Below, in pieces: positions 8,188-16,901 of a stretch of 17,901 nt of DNA. Position numbers and translations under genes: made by a program. Under the pieces are notes generated by a model. The model was not told where the DNA came from. It saw nothing but the letters and a program-made list of their open reading frames with translations, and did not search any database. How positions within the stretch are numbered: position 1 is the first letter of the stretch; each line of letters starts with the position of its first letter. Origin of the DNA: Pseudomonadota bacterium (GTDB lineage Bacteria; Desulfobacterota; Desulfovibrionia; Desulfovibrionales; Desulfomicrobiaceae); contig JAEWKZ010000053.1 in assembly GCA_023393525.1 (NCBI GenBank), forward strand, positions 1 through 17,901, read 5' to 3'.

Positions 8188-8380
8188 GGAGCGGGTTCAA
8201 ACTTGATCATGAATCCAAGACGTTAACCGTCCCCTCGCTCGACCGAGTCTCAATCATCAAATTCTCGATACGTCAACTCCCCACCGGGGGTGCGCGCACT
8301 TCAGACTAGGAATCCAGCAGCGCTTATGCTACCAGTGCCGCCACATCCACACCAACTCTCGACCATCCAACGGCGAATCC

Positions 8381-10675
8381 ATGAATCTGCGAATTCTTTT
8401 CCTTTTCGTTCCCTGCATCATGTCGGCGCTGTTCTTTTCGCCAGCCACTCCGGCCGCCGCCCAAGACGAGCCCCGGTCATGGCGCCTGCTTGCCGACAAG
8501 ACCGCCGCAAGCCACGACAACGAATACATCGAAGCGTTCGGCAACGTCATCCTTGACCGAGGCGGCGACTACATCCGCGCGGAGTATGCCCGGTATTACC
8601 AGTCCACCAAGTGGGTTTTCCTCAAGGGCGATGTCCAGGCCAGATTTCAAGGCGATTTCCTGAAGGCGGAAGAGGCGGAATTCGATCTCAACACGAATAC
8701 GGGGTGGCTCAAGAACGGCCAGATCTTCATGGAAGATCCGCACATGTACTTCGAAGGCGCGATTCTCAAGAAAACCGGACCGGAAACCTATGAGTTCCGG
8801 GAAGCCACCATCACGGTCTGCGACGGCGACCGGCCCGCCTGGTCGATCAAGTCCTCGCGCGGCGACATCACCGTGGACGGCTACGCGCACCTGTGGACCC
8901 CCCGCTTCCAGATCCTGGATCAACCGGTGCTGGCGGCCCCCTATGCCGTGATCCCCGTCAAGACCAAGAGACAAAGCGGCTTCCTGCTGCCGGAAATCGG
9001 CACCAGCGACCGACTCGGCATCACCTACGACCAGCCCTATTACCAGGTCATCGACGAGGAGCAGGACGTCACGCTCTACTCTCACCTCATGACCAAAAAG
9101 GGGCTCATGCTCGGAGCGGAATACCGGATGGTGCCCGACATTCACAGCAAGGGCATCTGGAAGATCGACTACCTCCATGACCAGGAGTCCGAAAGCGAGT
9201 CCCTGTACAACGACAACGTGGGCATGGCGCGCACGAACCACGACCGCTGGTGGGTGCGGGGCAAATTCGACGGCTACGTCGGGGAGCCGGACTGGGGGCT
9301 CAAATTCGACCTGGACGTGGTCTCGGACCAGGACTATCTGCGCGAATTTTCCAAAGGCTACTCCGGCTTCAACAAAAGCCGCCGTGACTTTCTGCAGTAT
9401 TTCGGGCGCGACATCGAAGACAGCGACAGCAATCTGCGCATCAACCGCGCGCTTTTGAGCCGAAACTGGGGCGATTTCGGCTTTCAGGGGCTGGTGGAGT
9501 ACAACCAGAACCTGGAATACGGCAGCAACAACAAGCTTACCGGCAAGGACGGTGACGACGATCCCACGCTGCAAAGGCTTCCGGAGCTCAACCTCCATCT
9601 GTACCAGACCCAGCTTCTGGACACCCCGCTGACCGTCGAGGGCAGTTCGCAGCTGACTTCTTTCTGGAGGGAATACGGCACCACGGGCAGCCGGTTGGAC
9701 ATACACCCGGTGGTGGGCTTGCCCCTGCATTTCGAGTACGGATCCGTGATCCCCAAGGCCGGCGTGCGCAGCACGAGCTATTTCATCGAGCGCTTTGAAG
9801 GCGATGACGCGAAAGTCGATACGGACGCCGACACGTCGACCAGATTCCTGCCCGATTTCTCGACAACGGCATACACCGAATTCTCCCGGATTTTCGACGT
9901 GAACAGCGAAACGTCTGTTCCAAAGGACGCGCAGTCTCCGACACTGCTCAGCTTCAAGCACGCGCTGCAGCCGCGCCTGGAATACACCTACATCCCTGAG
10001 ACCGATCAGGATGAGTATCCGTATTTCGACGAGACAGACAGGATAGACGCCAAAAACGAGCTCACCTATTCCATCACAAATGTTGTGACGCGTAAAAACG
10101 GAAAATGGAGCCCCGATCCCGAAAACAACGGAGAGTCCGAACTCCAGGTGGATTTCTTTGAAATGGCCCGGCTGCGCTTCGAACAAACATACAGCATTCG
10201 CGAAGAAAGGCGTGACGACGATACGGACGAATATCCCAATCGCCCATTTTCCGATGTGCTGACAGACCTGACCACCACCTTAAGCCCTTGGCTCTACCTG
10301 AACAACAAGACATGGTTCTCACCCTACGAAAATCGGGTCACCGAACATGAGCATTCCCTGACCGCATACTACGATGACAAGCTCTACGCCAGATTCAGCC
10401 TGGATTTCCTTGAAGAGATCGACGAATACATGCGTCAGGAACAGGAAAGGCAGCGCATCGCATCCTTTGGGGGCGGCTTTGCCATCAACAGTCAGTGGAG
10501 CGCCGTCGCCCTGTATCGCGTCGACTGGGAGGCCAGCACGGATTTGGAAAAAACCCTGACCCTGCGCTATGACCATCAATGCTTTTCCGCTGAAACCTCA
10601 TGGAGCCAGACCGACGAGGACACGCGCTTCGAGTTTCGCGTCATTCTCGCGCAACTGGGATCCCTGGGCCGCTAA
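8381..10675 (+). CDS. lptD: LptD, outer-membrane LPS assembly protein
   Basis: A 764-residue precursor. Residues 1-27 form a Sec signal peptide ending in PAAA before QDEP. A periplasmic OstA/LptA-like beta-jellyroll domain follows (about 35-190) and contains the family-typical VCDGDRPAW. The rest is a long beta-barrel with alternating aromatic strands. LptD with the lipoprotein LptE inserts lipopolysaccharide into the outer leaflet. Mature LptD here has only two cysteines, C147 in the periplasmic domain and C734 near the C-terminus, compatible with one interdomain disulfide instead of the two in E. coli. The start ATG has no strong Shine-Dalgarno, but it is the start that gives a proper signal peptide. 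mutL begins 3 bases after the stop. Confidence 0.93.
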   Translation: MNLRILFLFVPCIMSALFFSPATPAAAQDEPRSWRLLADKTAASHDNEYIEAFGNVILDRGGDYIRAEYARYYQSTKWVFLKGDVQARFQGDFLKAEEAEFDLNTNTGWLKNGQIFMEDPHMYFEGAILKKTGPETYEFREATITVCDGDRPAWSIKSSRGDITVDGYAHLWTPRFQILDQPVLAAPYAVIPVKTKRQSGFLLPEIGTSDRLGITYDQPYYQVIDEEQDVTLYSHLMTKKGLMLGAEYRMVPDIHSKGIWKIDYLHDQESESESLYNDNVGMARTNHDRWWVRGKFDGYVGEPDWGLKFDLDVVSDQDYLREFSKGYSGFNKSRRDFLQYFGRDIEDSDSNLRINRALLSRNWGDFGFQGLVEYNQNLEYGSNNKLTGKDGDDDPTLQRLPELNLHLYQTQLLDTPLTVEGSSQLTSFWREYGTTGSRLDIHPVVGLPLHFEYGSVIPKAGVRSTSYFIERFEGDDAKVDTDADTSTRFLPDFSTTAYTEFSRIFDVNSETSVPKDAQSPTLLSFKHALQPRLEYTYIPETDQDEYPYFDETDRIDAKNELTYSITNVVTRKNGKWSPDPENNGESELQVDFFEMARLRFEQTYSIREERRDDDTDEYPNRPFSDVLTDLTTTLSPWLYLNNKTWFSPYENRVTEHEHSLTAYYDDKLYARFSLDFLEEIDEYMRQEQERQRIASFGGGFAINSQWSAVALYRVDWEASTDLEKTLTLRYDHQCFSAETSWSQTDEDTRFEFRVILAQLGSLGR

Positions 10676-10678
10676 GAC

Positions 10679-12472
10679 ATGAGCCACGACCAGCACATCC
10701 GCCTCCTGCCGCCGGAACTCCAGAACCAGATCGCGGCCGGAGAAGTCGTCGAACGCCCCTCCAGCGCCTTGAAGGAGCTTGTCGAAAACGCTCTCGACGC
10801 AGGCGCAACCCGCATCCGCGTCCAGATCCGGGACGGTGGGCAATCGTCCATCCAGGTCAGCGACAACGGGCACGGCATTGCCGAGGACCAACTCGAACTG
10901 GCCGTGACCCGCCACGCCACGAGCAAGCTGGCAAGCGTCCAGGATTTGCAGGATATCAGAAGCTTCGGTTTTCGCGGCGAGGCGTTGCCGAGCATCGCCT
11001 CCGTGTCACGCTTCCGCATCGCCTCCGCCCGCCGGGACGGCGAGGGAAGCGTGCTGGAGGTCCTGCATGGCCGCATTGAGCGACAGGACAAGACGGCCAT
11101 GCCCCGCGGGACTCAAGTCGAGATCAACGATCTTTTCTCCAACGTCCCGGCCCGCCTCAAATTCCTCAAGACTCCGGCCACGGAATCCCGCAAGTGCGCC
11201 GAACTGGTGGCGCGCATCGCCCTGGCCAACCCCCATGTCGATTTCGAGTTCCTGAATGCCGAGCGCAGCGTGCACCGCTTTCTCGCAGGCCAGGAGCTTG
11301 CTCAACGCCTCGCCGCCATTTGGCCCGCCGATGTCGTGGAATCCCTGCATCCCTTGTCCTATGCGGACGGCGATCTGGCCATTCACGGCCTTGTCGGCGA
11401 CCCGGCCATGGCCCAGGCCCGTCCCGACCGCATTCTGGTTTACGTCAATGCGCGCCCCGTGCAGGACAAGACGATGCTCGCCGCCGTCCGGGAAGCCTAC
11501 CGGGGAAGAATTCTCGGCAAGGAGTATCCCCAGGCGGTCATTTTTCTGCAGATTCCCCCGGATGAGGTCGACGTCAATGTGCATCCGGCCAAAACCGAAG
11601 TCCGCTTCCAGGATGAAAGCGCTGTCTTTCGGGCAGTGCGGAGAGCGGTGCTGCACGTCCTTGAGCGCGAAAGCCACCACGTTCACCCCGCCGAACATGC
11701 GCAGCCCCTGGTTATCAACCAGGTCCATGCCGCCCTGCCAGCCATGGAAGCCGCCCATCTCCCGGAGCGGGACGAGACCCGAGTCGAACATGAGCCCAGT
11801 CTCCAAGACCGCTCGTGGCCGCAGAAATTCGCATCATCCACCGCCGCGCAAAAACTCTTCGAAACTGCGGAGCACGCGTACGAACGAACGGCCAACCCGA
11901 CGCCGGAGCCCCACGCGCCAACCGTTCCCGCCGTTCGGTACCTTGGCCAATTCGCGCAAACCTATCTGATCCTGGCGGCCTCTGACGAAATCACCCTCAT
12001 CGACCAGCATGCCGCTCACGAACGCGTCCTGTTCAACATGCTGCGCGCCCAGGGTTCACGAGGAGACCGCAACCCGCTCCTCATGCCCATCGAGATCCCC
12101 CTGCATCCGGCGCAGTCGGCCCTGGTCCAGGAGATATGGACCCAGCTCGATGCCCTGGGCTTCTCCCTGGAACTCGCTCCCGGCCCGCGTCTGCTACTGG
12201 GTTCCGTTCCAGCACTATTGACCCAGACCAAAGCCCGGGAGTTTCTGCAGGACATACTCAACGAGAAGGCCACCTCCATGGAGGACCTCTGGGCCGTCAT
12301 GGCCTGCAAGGCCGCCATCAAGGCCGGAGACACCTTGACGCCCGACGAGGCGCTGGCCCTTGTCGACGCCTGGCAGCGCCTGCCGGAAAAAAATTTCTGT
12401 CCGCACGGCCGTCCCGTCGCCTTGCGCTGGGATGTGAACGAACTGGAAAAAATGTTCAAGCGCCGCTCGTAG
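10679..12472 (+). CDS. mutL: MutL, DNA mismatch repair ATPase
   Basis: A 597-residue protein. The N-terminal GHKL ATPase shows all its motifs: ELVENALDAG with catalytic E36, DNGHGI (62-67), ATSK (80-83) and GFRGEAL (97-103). A variable linker (about 335-415) joins the C-terminal dimerisation domain. That domain carries endonuclease-type motifs found in MutL of bacteria lacking MutH: DQHAAHE (442-448), ACK (542-544) and CPHGRP (574-579). The last glutamate of DQHA(x)2E(x)4E is asparagine here (N453). MutL links MutS mismatch recognition to strand incision. The start lies 3 bases after lptD with no good Shine-Dalgarno, so translation is probably coupled. purD follows after 40 bases. Confidence 0.95.
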   Translation: MSHDQHIRLLPPELQNQIAAGEVVERPSSALKELVENALDAGATRIRVQIRDGGQSSIQVSDNGHGIAEDQLELAVTRHATSKLASVQDLQDIRSFGFRGEALPSIASVSRFRIASARRDGEGSVLEVLHGRIERQDKTAMPRGTQVEINDLFSNVPARLKFLKTPATESRKCAELVARIALANPHVDFEFLNAERSVHRFLAGQELAQRLAAIWPADVVESLHPLSYADGDLAIHGLVGDPAMAQARPDRILVYVNARPVQDKTMLAAVREAYRGRILGKEYPQAVIFLQIPPDEVDVNVHPAKTEVRFQDESAVFRAVRRAVLHVLERESHHVHPAEHAQPLVINQVHAALPAMEAAHLPERDETRVEHEPSLQDRSWPQKFASSTAAQKLFETAEHAYERTANPTPEPHAPTVPAVRYLGQFAQTYLILAASDEITLIDQHAAHERVLFNMLRAQGSRGDRNPLLMPIEIPLHPAQSALVQEIWTQLDALGFSLELAPGPRLLLGSVPALLTQTKAREFLQDILNEKATSMEDLWAVMACKAAIKAGDTLTPDEALALVDAWQRLPEKNFCPHGRPVALRWDVNELEKMFKRRS

Positions 12473-12512
12473 AGCGCCCGCTTCCATCTGATTCGGACCA
12501 CAGGAGGATTCT

Positions 12513-13787
12513 TTGAATATTCTTATCGTAGGCGCCGGTGGCCGGGAACACGCACTGGCCTGGAAAATCGGTCAAAGCCCCAGACTGGACAAGCTTTTCA
12601 TCGCTCCGGGCAACGGCGGAACCGCCCTTCTGGGCACCAATGTCGCGCTCCAGGACAACGACATAGACGGCATCGTCGCATTCGCGCGCGACAACGAGAT
12701 CGGCCTCGTTGTCGCCGGACCGGAACTGCCGCTGGTTCTGGGCTTGAAGGAAGCCCTGGACACCGTGGGCATCCCCTGTTTCGGACCATGCGCGTTCGAT
12801 GCCCAGCTCGAAGGCTCCAAGGCTTTCGCCAAGAACATGATGCGCGAAACCGGCGTCCCGACCGCGGATTTCCGTGTCTTCGACAGCCATGAGCCGGCCC
12901 TGGCCTATGTTCGCTCGCACTCCCTGCCCATGGTCATCAAGGCCGACGGTCTGGCGGCAGGAAAAGGCGTGGTCATTGCCCAGACCCTGAGCGAGGCCGA
13001 GGAGGCCCTTCATGACATGATGGTCAAACAGGTCTTCGGCCAGGCCGGGCTGACCGTCGTGGTGGAGGAGGCCCTGATCGGAGAGGAAGCCTCCTTCATG
13101 GCTTTTTGCGACGGAAAGACGATTGTGCCCATGCCATCGTTGCAGGACCACAAACGCATCGGCGACAACGACACGGGACTCAACACCGGCGGCATGGGCG
13201 CCTACAGCCCCGCCCCCATCCTGCCCGAAGAGCGGTACCAAGCCATGGCCGATCTGGCCATCCGGCCCATCACCGAGCATCTGGCCGCCATCGGCCAGCC
13301 CTTCAAGGGCGTGCTCTACGCAGGGCTCATGATGACCGCCAATGGCCCCATGGTTCTGGAATACAACGTGCGCTTCGGCGATCCCGAGTGCCAGCCGTTG
13401 ATGGCCCGCCTCAAATCCGATCTGGTCGAAATCATGCTCGCGTGCGTCGAAGGCACGCTTACACCCGAACTGGTGACCTTCCATCGCGAAACAAGCTGCT
13501 GCATCGTCATGGCGGCGCAGGGCTATCCCCAAAACTATCCCAAAGGCATGCCCATCTCCGGTCTCGATGCGGCGGAGGAAATTGAAACCGTCACGGTCTT
13601 CCAGGCCGGAACGCAGCTGCAAAACGGCGTTCCGATCAGCAGCGGCGGACGCGTTCTGGGAGTCACGGCCCTGGGCGACGATCTTCAACAGGCGCGGGAG
13701 CGGGCGTATCGCGCGGTGGAAAAGATCCGCTTCGAACACAGCTATTACCGCAAGGATATCGCAAACAAGGGATTAAGGAGGTCATGA
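12513..13787 (+). CDS. purD: Phosphoribosylamine-glycine ligase (GAR synthetase)
   Basis: A 424-residue ATP-grasp enzyme of purine synthesis that joins glycine to 5-phosphoribosylamine using ATP. The N-terminus has the typical NILIVGAGGREHALAWK, followed by APGNGGT. The ATP-grasp core contains MVIKADGLAAGKGV (about 146-159) and the signature NTGGMGAYSPAP (about 224-235), with RFGDPE near residue 288. The start is TTG at 12513, set by AGGAGG at 12502-12507 with a 5-base spacer and by the family N-terminus. Full family length. The stop overlaps the start of purE. It is cytoplasmic and is probably transcribed with lptD and mutL. Confidence 0.97.
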   Translation: MNILIVGAGGREHALAWKIGQSPRLDKLFIAPGNGGTALLGTNVALQDNDIDGIVAFARDNEIGLVVAGPELPLVLGLKEALDTVGIPCFGPCAFDAQLEGSKAFAKNMMRETGVPTADFRVFDSHEPALAYVRSHSLPMVIKADGLAAGKGVVIAQTLSEAEEALHDMMVKQVFGQAGLTVVVEEALIGEEASFMAFCDGKTIVPMPSLQDHKRIGDNDTGLNTGGMGAYSPAPILPEERYQAMADLAIRPITEHLAAIGQPFKGVLYAGLMMTANGPMVLEYNVRFGDPECQPLMARLKSDLVEIMLACVEGTLTPELVTFHRETSCCIVMAAQGYPQNYPKGMPISGLDAAEEIETVTVFQAGTQLQNGVPISSGGRVLGVTALGDDLQQARERAYRAVEKIRFEHSYYRKDIANKGLRRS

Positions 13788-14269
13788 TGACGCAGGTCGC
13801 AATCTTCATGGGCAGCAAGTCGGACGAAGCCACGGTTCGCCCGTGCGCGGAGGTGTTGGACAAACTGGGTGTGTCCTACACCTTCACCATCACCTCGGCG
13901 CATCGCACCCCGGAACGGACTGCCCGCCTGATCACGGAACTCGAAGAGGCAGGCGTGCAGGTTTTCATTTGCGCGGCCGGTCTGGCCGCCCACTTGGCCG
14001 GGGCTGTCGCCTCCAAAACCATCCGCCCTGTGCTTGGCATTCCCATATCCGCGTCTTCTCTTGGCGGCTGGGACGCCCTGCTGGCCACGGTACAGATGCC
14101 TCCGGGCTTTCCGGTGGGCACGCTTGCCCTTGACAAGGTCGGCGCGCGCAACGCGGCCTGGCTCGCGGCCCAGATTCTGGCGCTGCACGATACCGGGCTT
14201 GCGCAGCGGATCCGGGACGAACGCCTCAAAATGATCGAACAGGTGGAAGAAGACGCAAAATCCCTGTGA
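13787..14269 (+). CDS. purE: N5-CAIR mutase (PurE, class I)
   Basis: A 160-residue cytoplasmic enzyme that converts N5-carboxyaminoimidazole ribonucleotide to CAIR in purine synthesis. Family motifs are FMGSKSD (7-13), SAHRTPE and AGLAAHLAG, followed by PVLGIP and MPPGFPVGT. Together these fit the bacterial class I mutase rather than the class II carboxylase. Two adjacent ATGs are possible. The second, at 13787, is preferred because AAGGAGG (13775-13781) lies 5 bases before it, against only 2 before the ATG at 13784. It shares a base with the purD stop (TGATG). A class I PurE normally works with PurK, which is not in the window. A strong terminator follows. Confidence 0.95.
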   Translation: MTQVAIFMGSKSDEATVRPCAEVLDKLGVSYTFTITSAHRTPERTARLITELEEAGVQVFICAAGLAAHLAGAVASKTIRPVLGIPISASSLGGWDALLATVQMPPGFPVGTLALDKVGARNAAWLAAQILALHDTGLAQRIRDERLKMIEQVEEDAKSL

Positions 14270-14281
14270 GATCAAAAACAT

Positions 14282-14316
14282 AAAAAAAAGGCGACCCTCG
14301 GGGCCGCCTTTTTTTT
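14282..14316. terminator. Bidirectional terminator between purE and hflC
   Basis: A run of eight A, the stem GGCGaCCC / GGGcCGCC around a TCG loop (one A-C mismatch), then eight T. Because the A-run and T-run flank the stem symmetrically, it can end both the plus-strand purE transcript and the minus-strand hflKC transcript. Confidence 0.85.
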
Positions 14317-14332
14317 ATGCTCGCGTGTTGGC

Positions 14333-15181
14333 CTATTGCAGATACTTGAAAAACTCGCTCTGCGGTGTCAGCACAAACTGGGTCTGATCCTTCATGGTTT
14401 TCTTGTAGGCATCCATGGTGCGCACGAACTCGTAGAAATCGGGATCCTGGGACAGGGCCTGGGCATAGATGGCGGTTGCGCCCGCTTCCCCCTCACCCCG
14501 GGCGGCTTCGGCAGCGCGGCGAGCATCAGCCAAAAGAATCGCCCGCTGCTTATCGGCCAGCGTCGTGATCTTGGTGGCCTCTTCCCGGCCTTCGGAACGG
14601 TATTGCTTGGCCTGGCGCTCGCGTTCCGCCTGCATGCGCCCGTAAATGGCCATCTGGTTTTCCTGTGGTAAATCAGTGCGCTTGATGCGCACGTCGATGA
14701 TGTTGATCCCGTATTCTCCCAGCAGCACGTTGGCTTTGGCAGTCACTTCGTCCATGATGGTCGAACGCTCCACCGCCACGATCTCGGTGAGCGTGTAGCG
14801 CCCGAGCGCCTCTCTCATCTGCGAGTACACAATGTCGTCAATGCGGGACAATCCGCCCTGAACATTGCGAACCGTACGATAAAACAAGAGAGGATTGACA
14901 ATTTTCCATCTGGAATAATTGTCGACCACCATGTTCTTTTTATCCTGGGTAAGAATTTCGGCAGCCGGAGCGTCGTATTCCAAAACCCGCGCATCAAAGA
15001 AGATGACGTTTTGAATGAACGGCAACTTGAAATGAAGTCCTGGGCCATAGTCGGCATTGCCAACAGGCTTTCCCAGCTGCAAAACGATCGCTCTTTCAGT
15101 CTGGTCGACAACGAAGAGACATTGCAGCAACAAAAAGACAGCAATGACTACTCCGCCGATGGTGAATTGAATTGTCTTCAT
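14333..15181 (-). CDS. hflC: HflC, SPFH-domain regulator of FtsH protease
   Basis: A 282-residue protein with one N-terminal membrane helix (about 6-22), then an SPFH/prohibitin domain: residues such as VVDQTERAIVLQLGKPVG and YGPGLHFKLPFIQNV are typical. A charged coiled-coil region follows (about 180-245, rich in A, E, R and K), with RTDLPQENQMAIYGRMQAER at its start. HflC forms a large complex with HflK around the FtsH protease, with most of the protein on the periplasmic side. The ATG at 15181 shares a base with the hflK stop (TGATG), so translation is coupled. The terminator at 14282-14316 ends the operon. Confidence 0.94.
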   Translation of the reverse strand: MKTIQFTIGGVVIAVFLLLQCLFVVDQTERAIVLQLGKPVGNADYGPGLHFKLPFIQNVIFFDARVLEYDAPAAEILTQDKKNMVVDNYSRWKIVNPLLFYRTVRNVQGGLSRIDDIVYSQMREALGRYTLTEIVAVERSTIMDEVTAKANVLLGEYGINIIDVRIKRTDLPQENQMAIYGRMQAERERQAKQYRSEGREEATKITTLADKQRAILLADARRAAEAARGEGEAGATAIYAQALSQDPDFYEFVRTMDAYKKTMKDQTQFVLTPQSEFFKYLQ

Positions 15182-16263
15182 CAGTTCGCGCCTCCTTCTT
15201 TACCCTGACCGTTCACGGTCGCTTTTCCGGAGCGCTGCAAAGGCAAATAGGGAAAAACCCGCTGCATGGATTCATTGGAAATGATGATCTTCTCCACTTC
15301 CGGTCGAGACAGTATCTCTTCCATGGTTTCAAGATAAATGCGTTTTTTGGTGATGTCCTGGGCTTTGCGGTATTCTTCGAGCACAAACAGGAAACGATCG
15401 CTGTCACCCTTGGCCTGCAAGATCTTGGATTCCTTGTAAGCCTGAGCCTGATTCAGGATCGCGGCCGCCTCGCCGCGCGTGCGGGGGATCAGGTCATTTT
15501 CGTAGGCTTCGGCCTCGTTGATGAAACGGCTTTTGTCTTCCTTGGCGCTGGCCACGTCCTTGAACGCGTCGATGACCTGCCTGGGCGGATGCACATCCTG
15601 CAACTGCACGGCCACGATTCTGATACCGCTATTGTAGCTATCCAGTATCTTTTGCAGCAGATCGCGCGTGTCATTCTGGATGGTCAGTTTGTCGTCGGTC
15701 AGCGCGGAATCGATCTTGTTGTAGCCGATGACTTCGCGCATGGCCGCCTCGGCCGCGTCCTTGACCGTCTTGTCCTGGTTGGCGACATTGAAAAGGTAAT
15801 CCTGCGCATTTTCAATGAGATACTGTACGATGAACTGCACGTCGACAATATTCTCATCTCCGGTGAGCATCAGGGATTCTTCCGGGACAAGGCGGACCTG
15901 GTTTCCGGAACCGCTGGCAAAGGAGCTGCTCCCGCGAAAGCCCACCTCGAGGCGCTGGATCTTGGTCACCTGGGGGGTCTGCACGGATTCGAAAGGAAAG
16001 GGCAAGCGGTAATGGGGACCGGGTTCAGTGGTGCGGTCATAAGCCCCGAAACGCTGGACCACCCCTACTTCGTCCGGCTGGACAAGATAGATGCCGCTTC
16101 CGAGCCACAAAAGCAGGGCCGCCAAGAGAATTACCCGCCAGCCCGGCAGATTCATCTGTTTAAACTGTTTGACTTTTTCGTTTAAATCACCAAGATCCGG
16201 CCCAGGTAAGGGGCCAGACTGCCTCTGACGTTTTTCTTGTAGTTTTTCCCAGTCCCAATTCAT
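15181..16263 (-). CDS. hflK: HflK, SPFH-domain partner of HflC
   Basis: A 360-residue membrane protein. The charged, cytoplasmic N-terminus (about 1-40) is followed by one membrane helix (about 43-60) and then the SPFH domain starting YLVQPDEVGVVQRFGAYD. The conserved VQLQDVHPPRQVIDAFKDV (about 216-234) marks HflK, followed by the alanine- and charge-rich coiled coil and a variable tail. With HflC it encloses and restrains FtsH. The ATG at 16263 has AAGGAG upstream with a 5-base spacer. It is divergent from rnhA, and a promoter candidate lies at 16311-16338. ftsH is not nearby. Confidence 0.94.
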   Translation of the reverse strand: MNWDWEKLQEKRQRQSGPLPGPDLGDLNEKVKQFKQMNLPGWRVILLAALLLWLGSGIYLVQPDEVGVVQRFGAYDRTTEPGPHYRLPFPFESVQTPQVTKIQRLEVGFRGSSSFASGSGNQVRLVPEESLMLTGDENIVDVQFIVQYLIENAQDYLFNVANQDKTVKDAAEAAMREVIGYNKIDSALTDDKLTIQNDTRDLLQKILDSYNSGIRIVAVQLQDVHPPRQVIDAFKDVASAKEDKSRFINEAEAYENDLIPRTRGEAAAILNQAQAYKESKILQAKGDSDRFLFVLEEYRKAQDITKKRIYLETMEEILSRPEVEKIIISNESMQRVFPYLPLQRSGKATVNGQGKEGGAN

Positions 16264-16310
16264 AGTGCTCCTTCGTAAAAGACTCCCCTCTCAAGGTCAA
16301 GGAATCGAAG

Positions 16311-16338
16311 ATAATAACGTGCACGGCAACCCCGACAA
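16311..16338 (-). promoter_or_regulatory. Candidate promoter of hflKC
   Basis: On the minus strand TTGTCG (16338-16333), a 16-base spacer, then TATTAT (16316-16311), 5 of 6 to the -10 consensus. The transcript would start about 40 bases before the hflK start codon. Confidence 0.45.
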
Positions 16339-16360
16339 CAGGGCGAAAAAAGAGGACCAT

Positions 16361-16834
16361 GTGACCGATACAGCAGTGACAATCTACACGGACGGCTCCA
16401 GTCTGGGCAACCCCGGCCCGGGAGGCTGGGGAGCGGTCCTGATCTGGGCCGACACGAGAAAAGAGTTGAGTCGCGGGTATGTCGAGACAACAAACAACCG
16501 CATGGAAATTCGGGGAGTGCTTCACGCGCTGGAGCACCTCACGCGTCCCTGCACCGTACATGTCCATACGGATTCCCGCTACGTGTGCGACGCCATCTCC
16601 AAAAAATGGATTTCGTCATGGATCCGGAACGGTTGGCTGACTTCCGCCAAAAAACCTGTCAAAAACAGGGACCTGTGGGAACAACTGCTTCCCCTGCTGA
16701 AAAAGCACAAGGTCATCTTTCATTGGGTCAAAGCGCATGACGGACAGCCTGAAAACGAGAGGTGCGACGAACTGGCGAAAAATGCGGCCAAGTCGATGAC
16801 TCGGGAAACGGACGAGGGCTACGCGGGCAACTGA
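16361..16834 (+). CDS. rnhA: Ribonuclease HI
   Basis: A 157-residue enzyme that cuts the RNA strand of RNA-DNA hybrids, close to the 155 residues of the E. coli protein. The four catalytic acids are present: D11 (YTDGSSLGNPGPGGWG), E49 (NNRMEIRG), D71 (HTDSRYV) and D136 (ENERCDELA). The catalytic-loop histidine is H126 (VKAHDG). The start is taken as GTG at 16361, because AGAGGA lies just upstream and the family N-terminus (VTIYTDGS) follows. An open frame extends back to 16265 but would add 32 residues with no family match and would start against the hflK start codon. A 7-bp stem straddles the stop codon. Confidence 0.95.
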   Translation: MTDTAVTIYTDGSSLGNPGPGGWGAVLIWADTRKELSRGYVETTNNRMEIRGVLHALEHLTRPCTVHVHTDSRYVCDAISKKWISSWIRNGWLTSAKKPVKNRDLWEQLLPLLKKHKVIFHWVKAHDGQPENERCDELAKNAAKSMTRETDEGYAGN

Positions 16835-16841
16835 GCCCGCG
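16822..16841. terminator. Stem-loop across the rnhA stop codon
   Basis: CGCGGGC and GCCCGCG form a 7-bp stem with a 6-base loop that contains the TGA. No T-run follows on either strand, so termination would be inefficient or rho-assisted. A second short palindrome, CCAGGCGAGCCTGG, lies at 16866-16879 in the same convergent gap. Confidence 0.3.
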
Positions 16842-16901
16842 CCGAAGGGCGGAAGATCACAGCTGCCAGGCGAGCCTGGAAACGTGAAGCGGCTCTAGGC
16901 G

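Larger units (their letters stand above)
8061..8380. other. Divergent intergenic region between the dsrM operon and lptD
   Basis: About 320 bases without a secure gene. It holds the candidate dsrM-operon promoter, the Rex-like repeat, and one short plus-strand ORF at 8086-8142 (18 codons, MTVDRAPRWK at its start) with AGGAGG at 8071-8076, 9 bases before its ATG. I see no convincing plus-strand promoter for lptD and no repeat, tRNA or terminator. The part from 8190 to 8380 shows nothing I can name. Confidence 0.6.

Noticed and set aside
8477..10186. 569-codon open frame on the minus strand across lptD
   Set aside because: Antisense shadow of lptD; no recognisable motif and no Shine-Dalgarno context, while lptD has a signal peptide and family motifs.
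12456..13739. 427-codon open frame on the minus strand across purD
   Set aside because: Antisense shadow of purD, which carries all GAR synthetase signatures.
16265..16360. Upstream ATG extension of rnhA
   Set aside because: It would add 32 non-conserved residues and start directly against the hflK start codon; GTG at 16361 with AGAGGA gives the family N-terminus.
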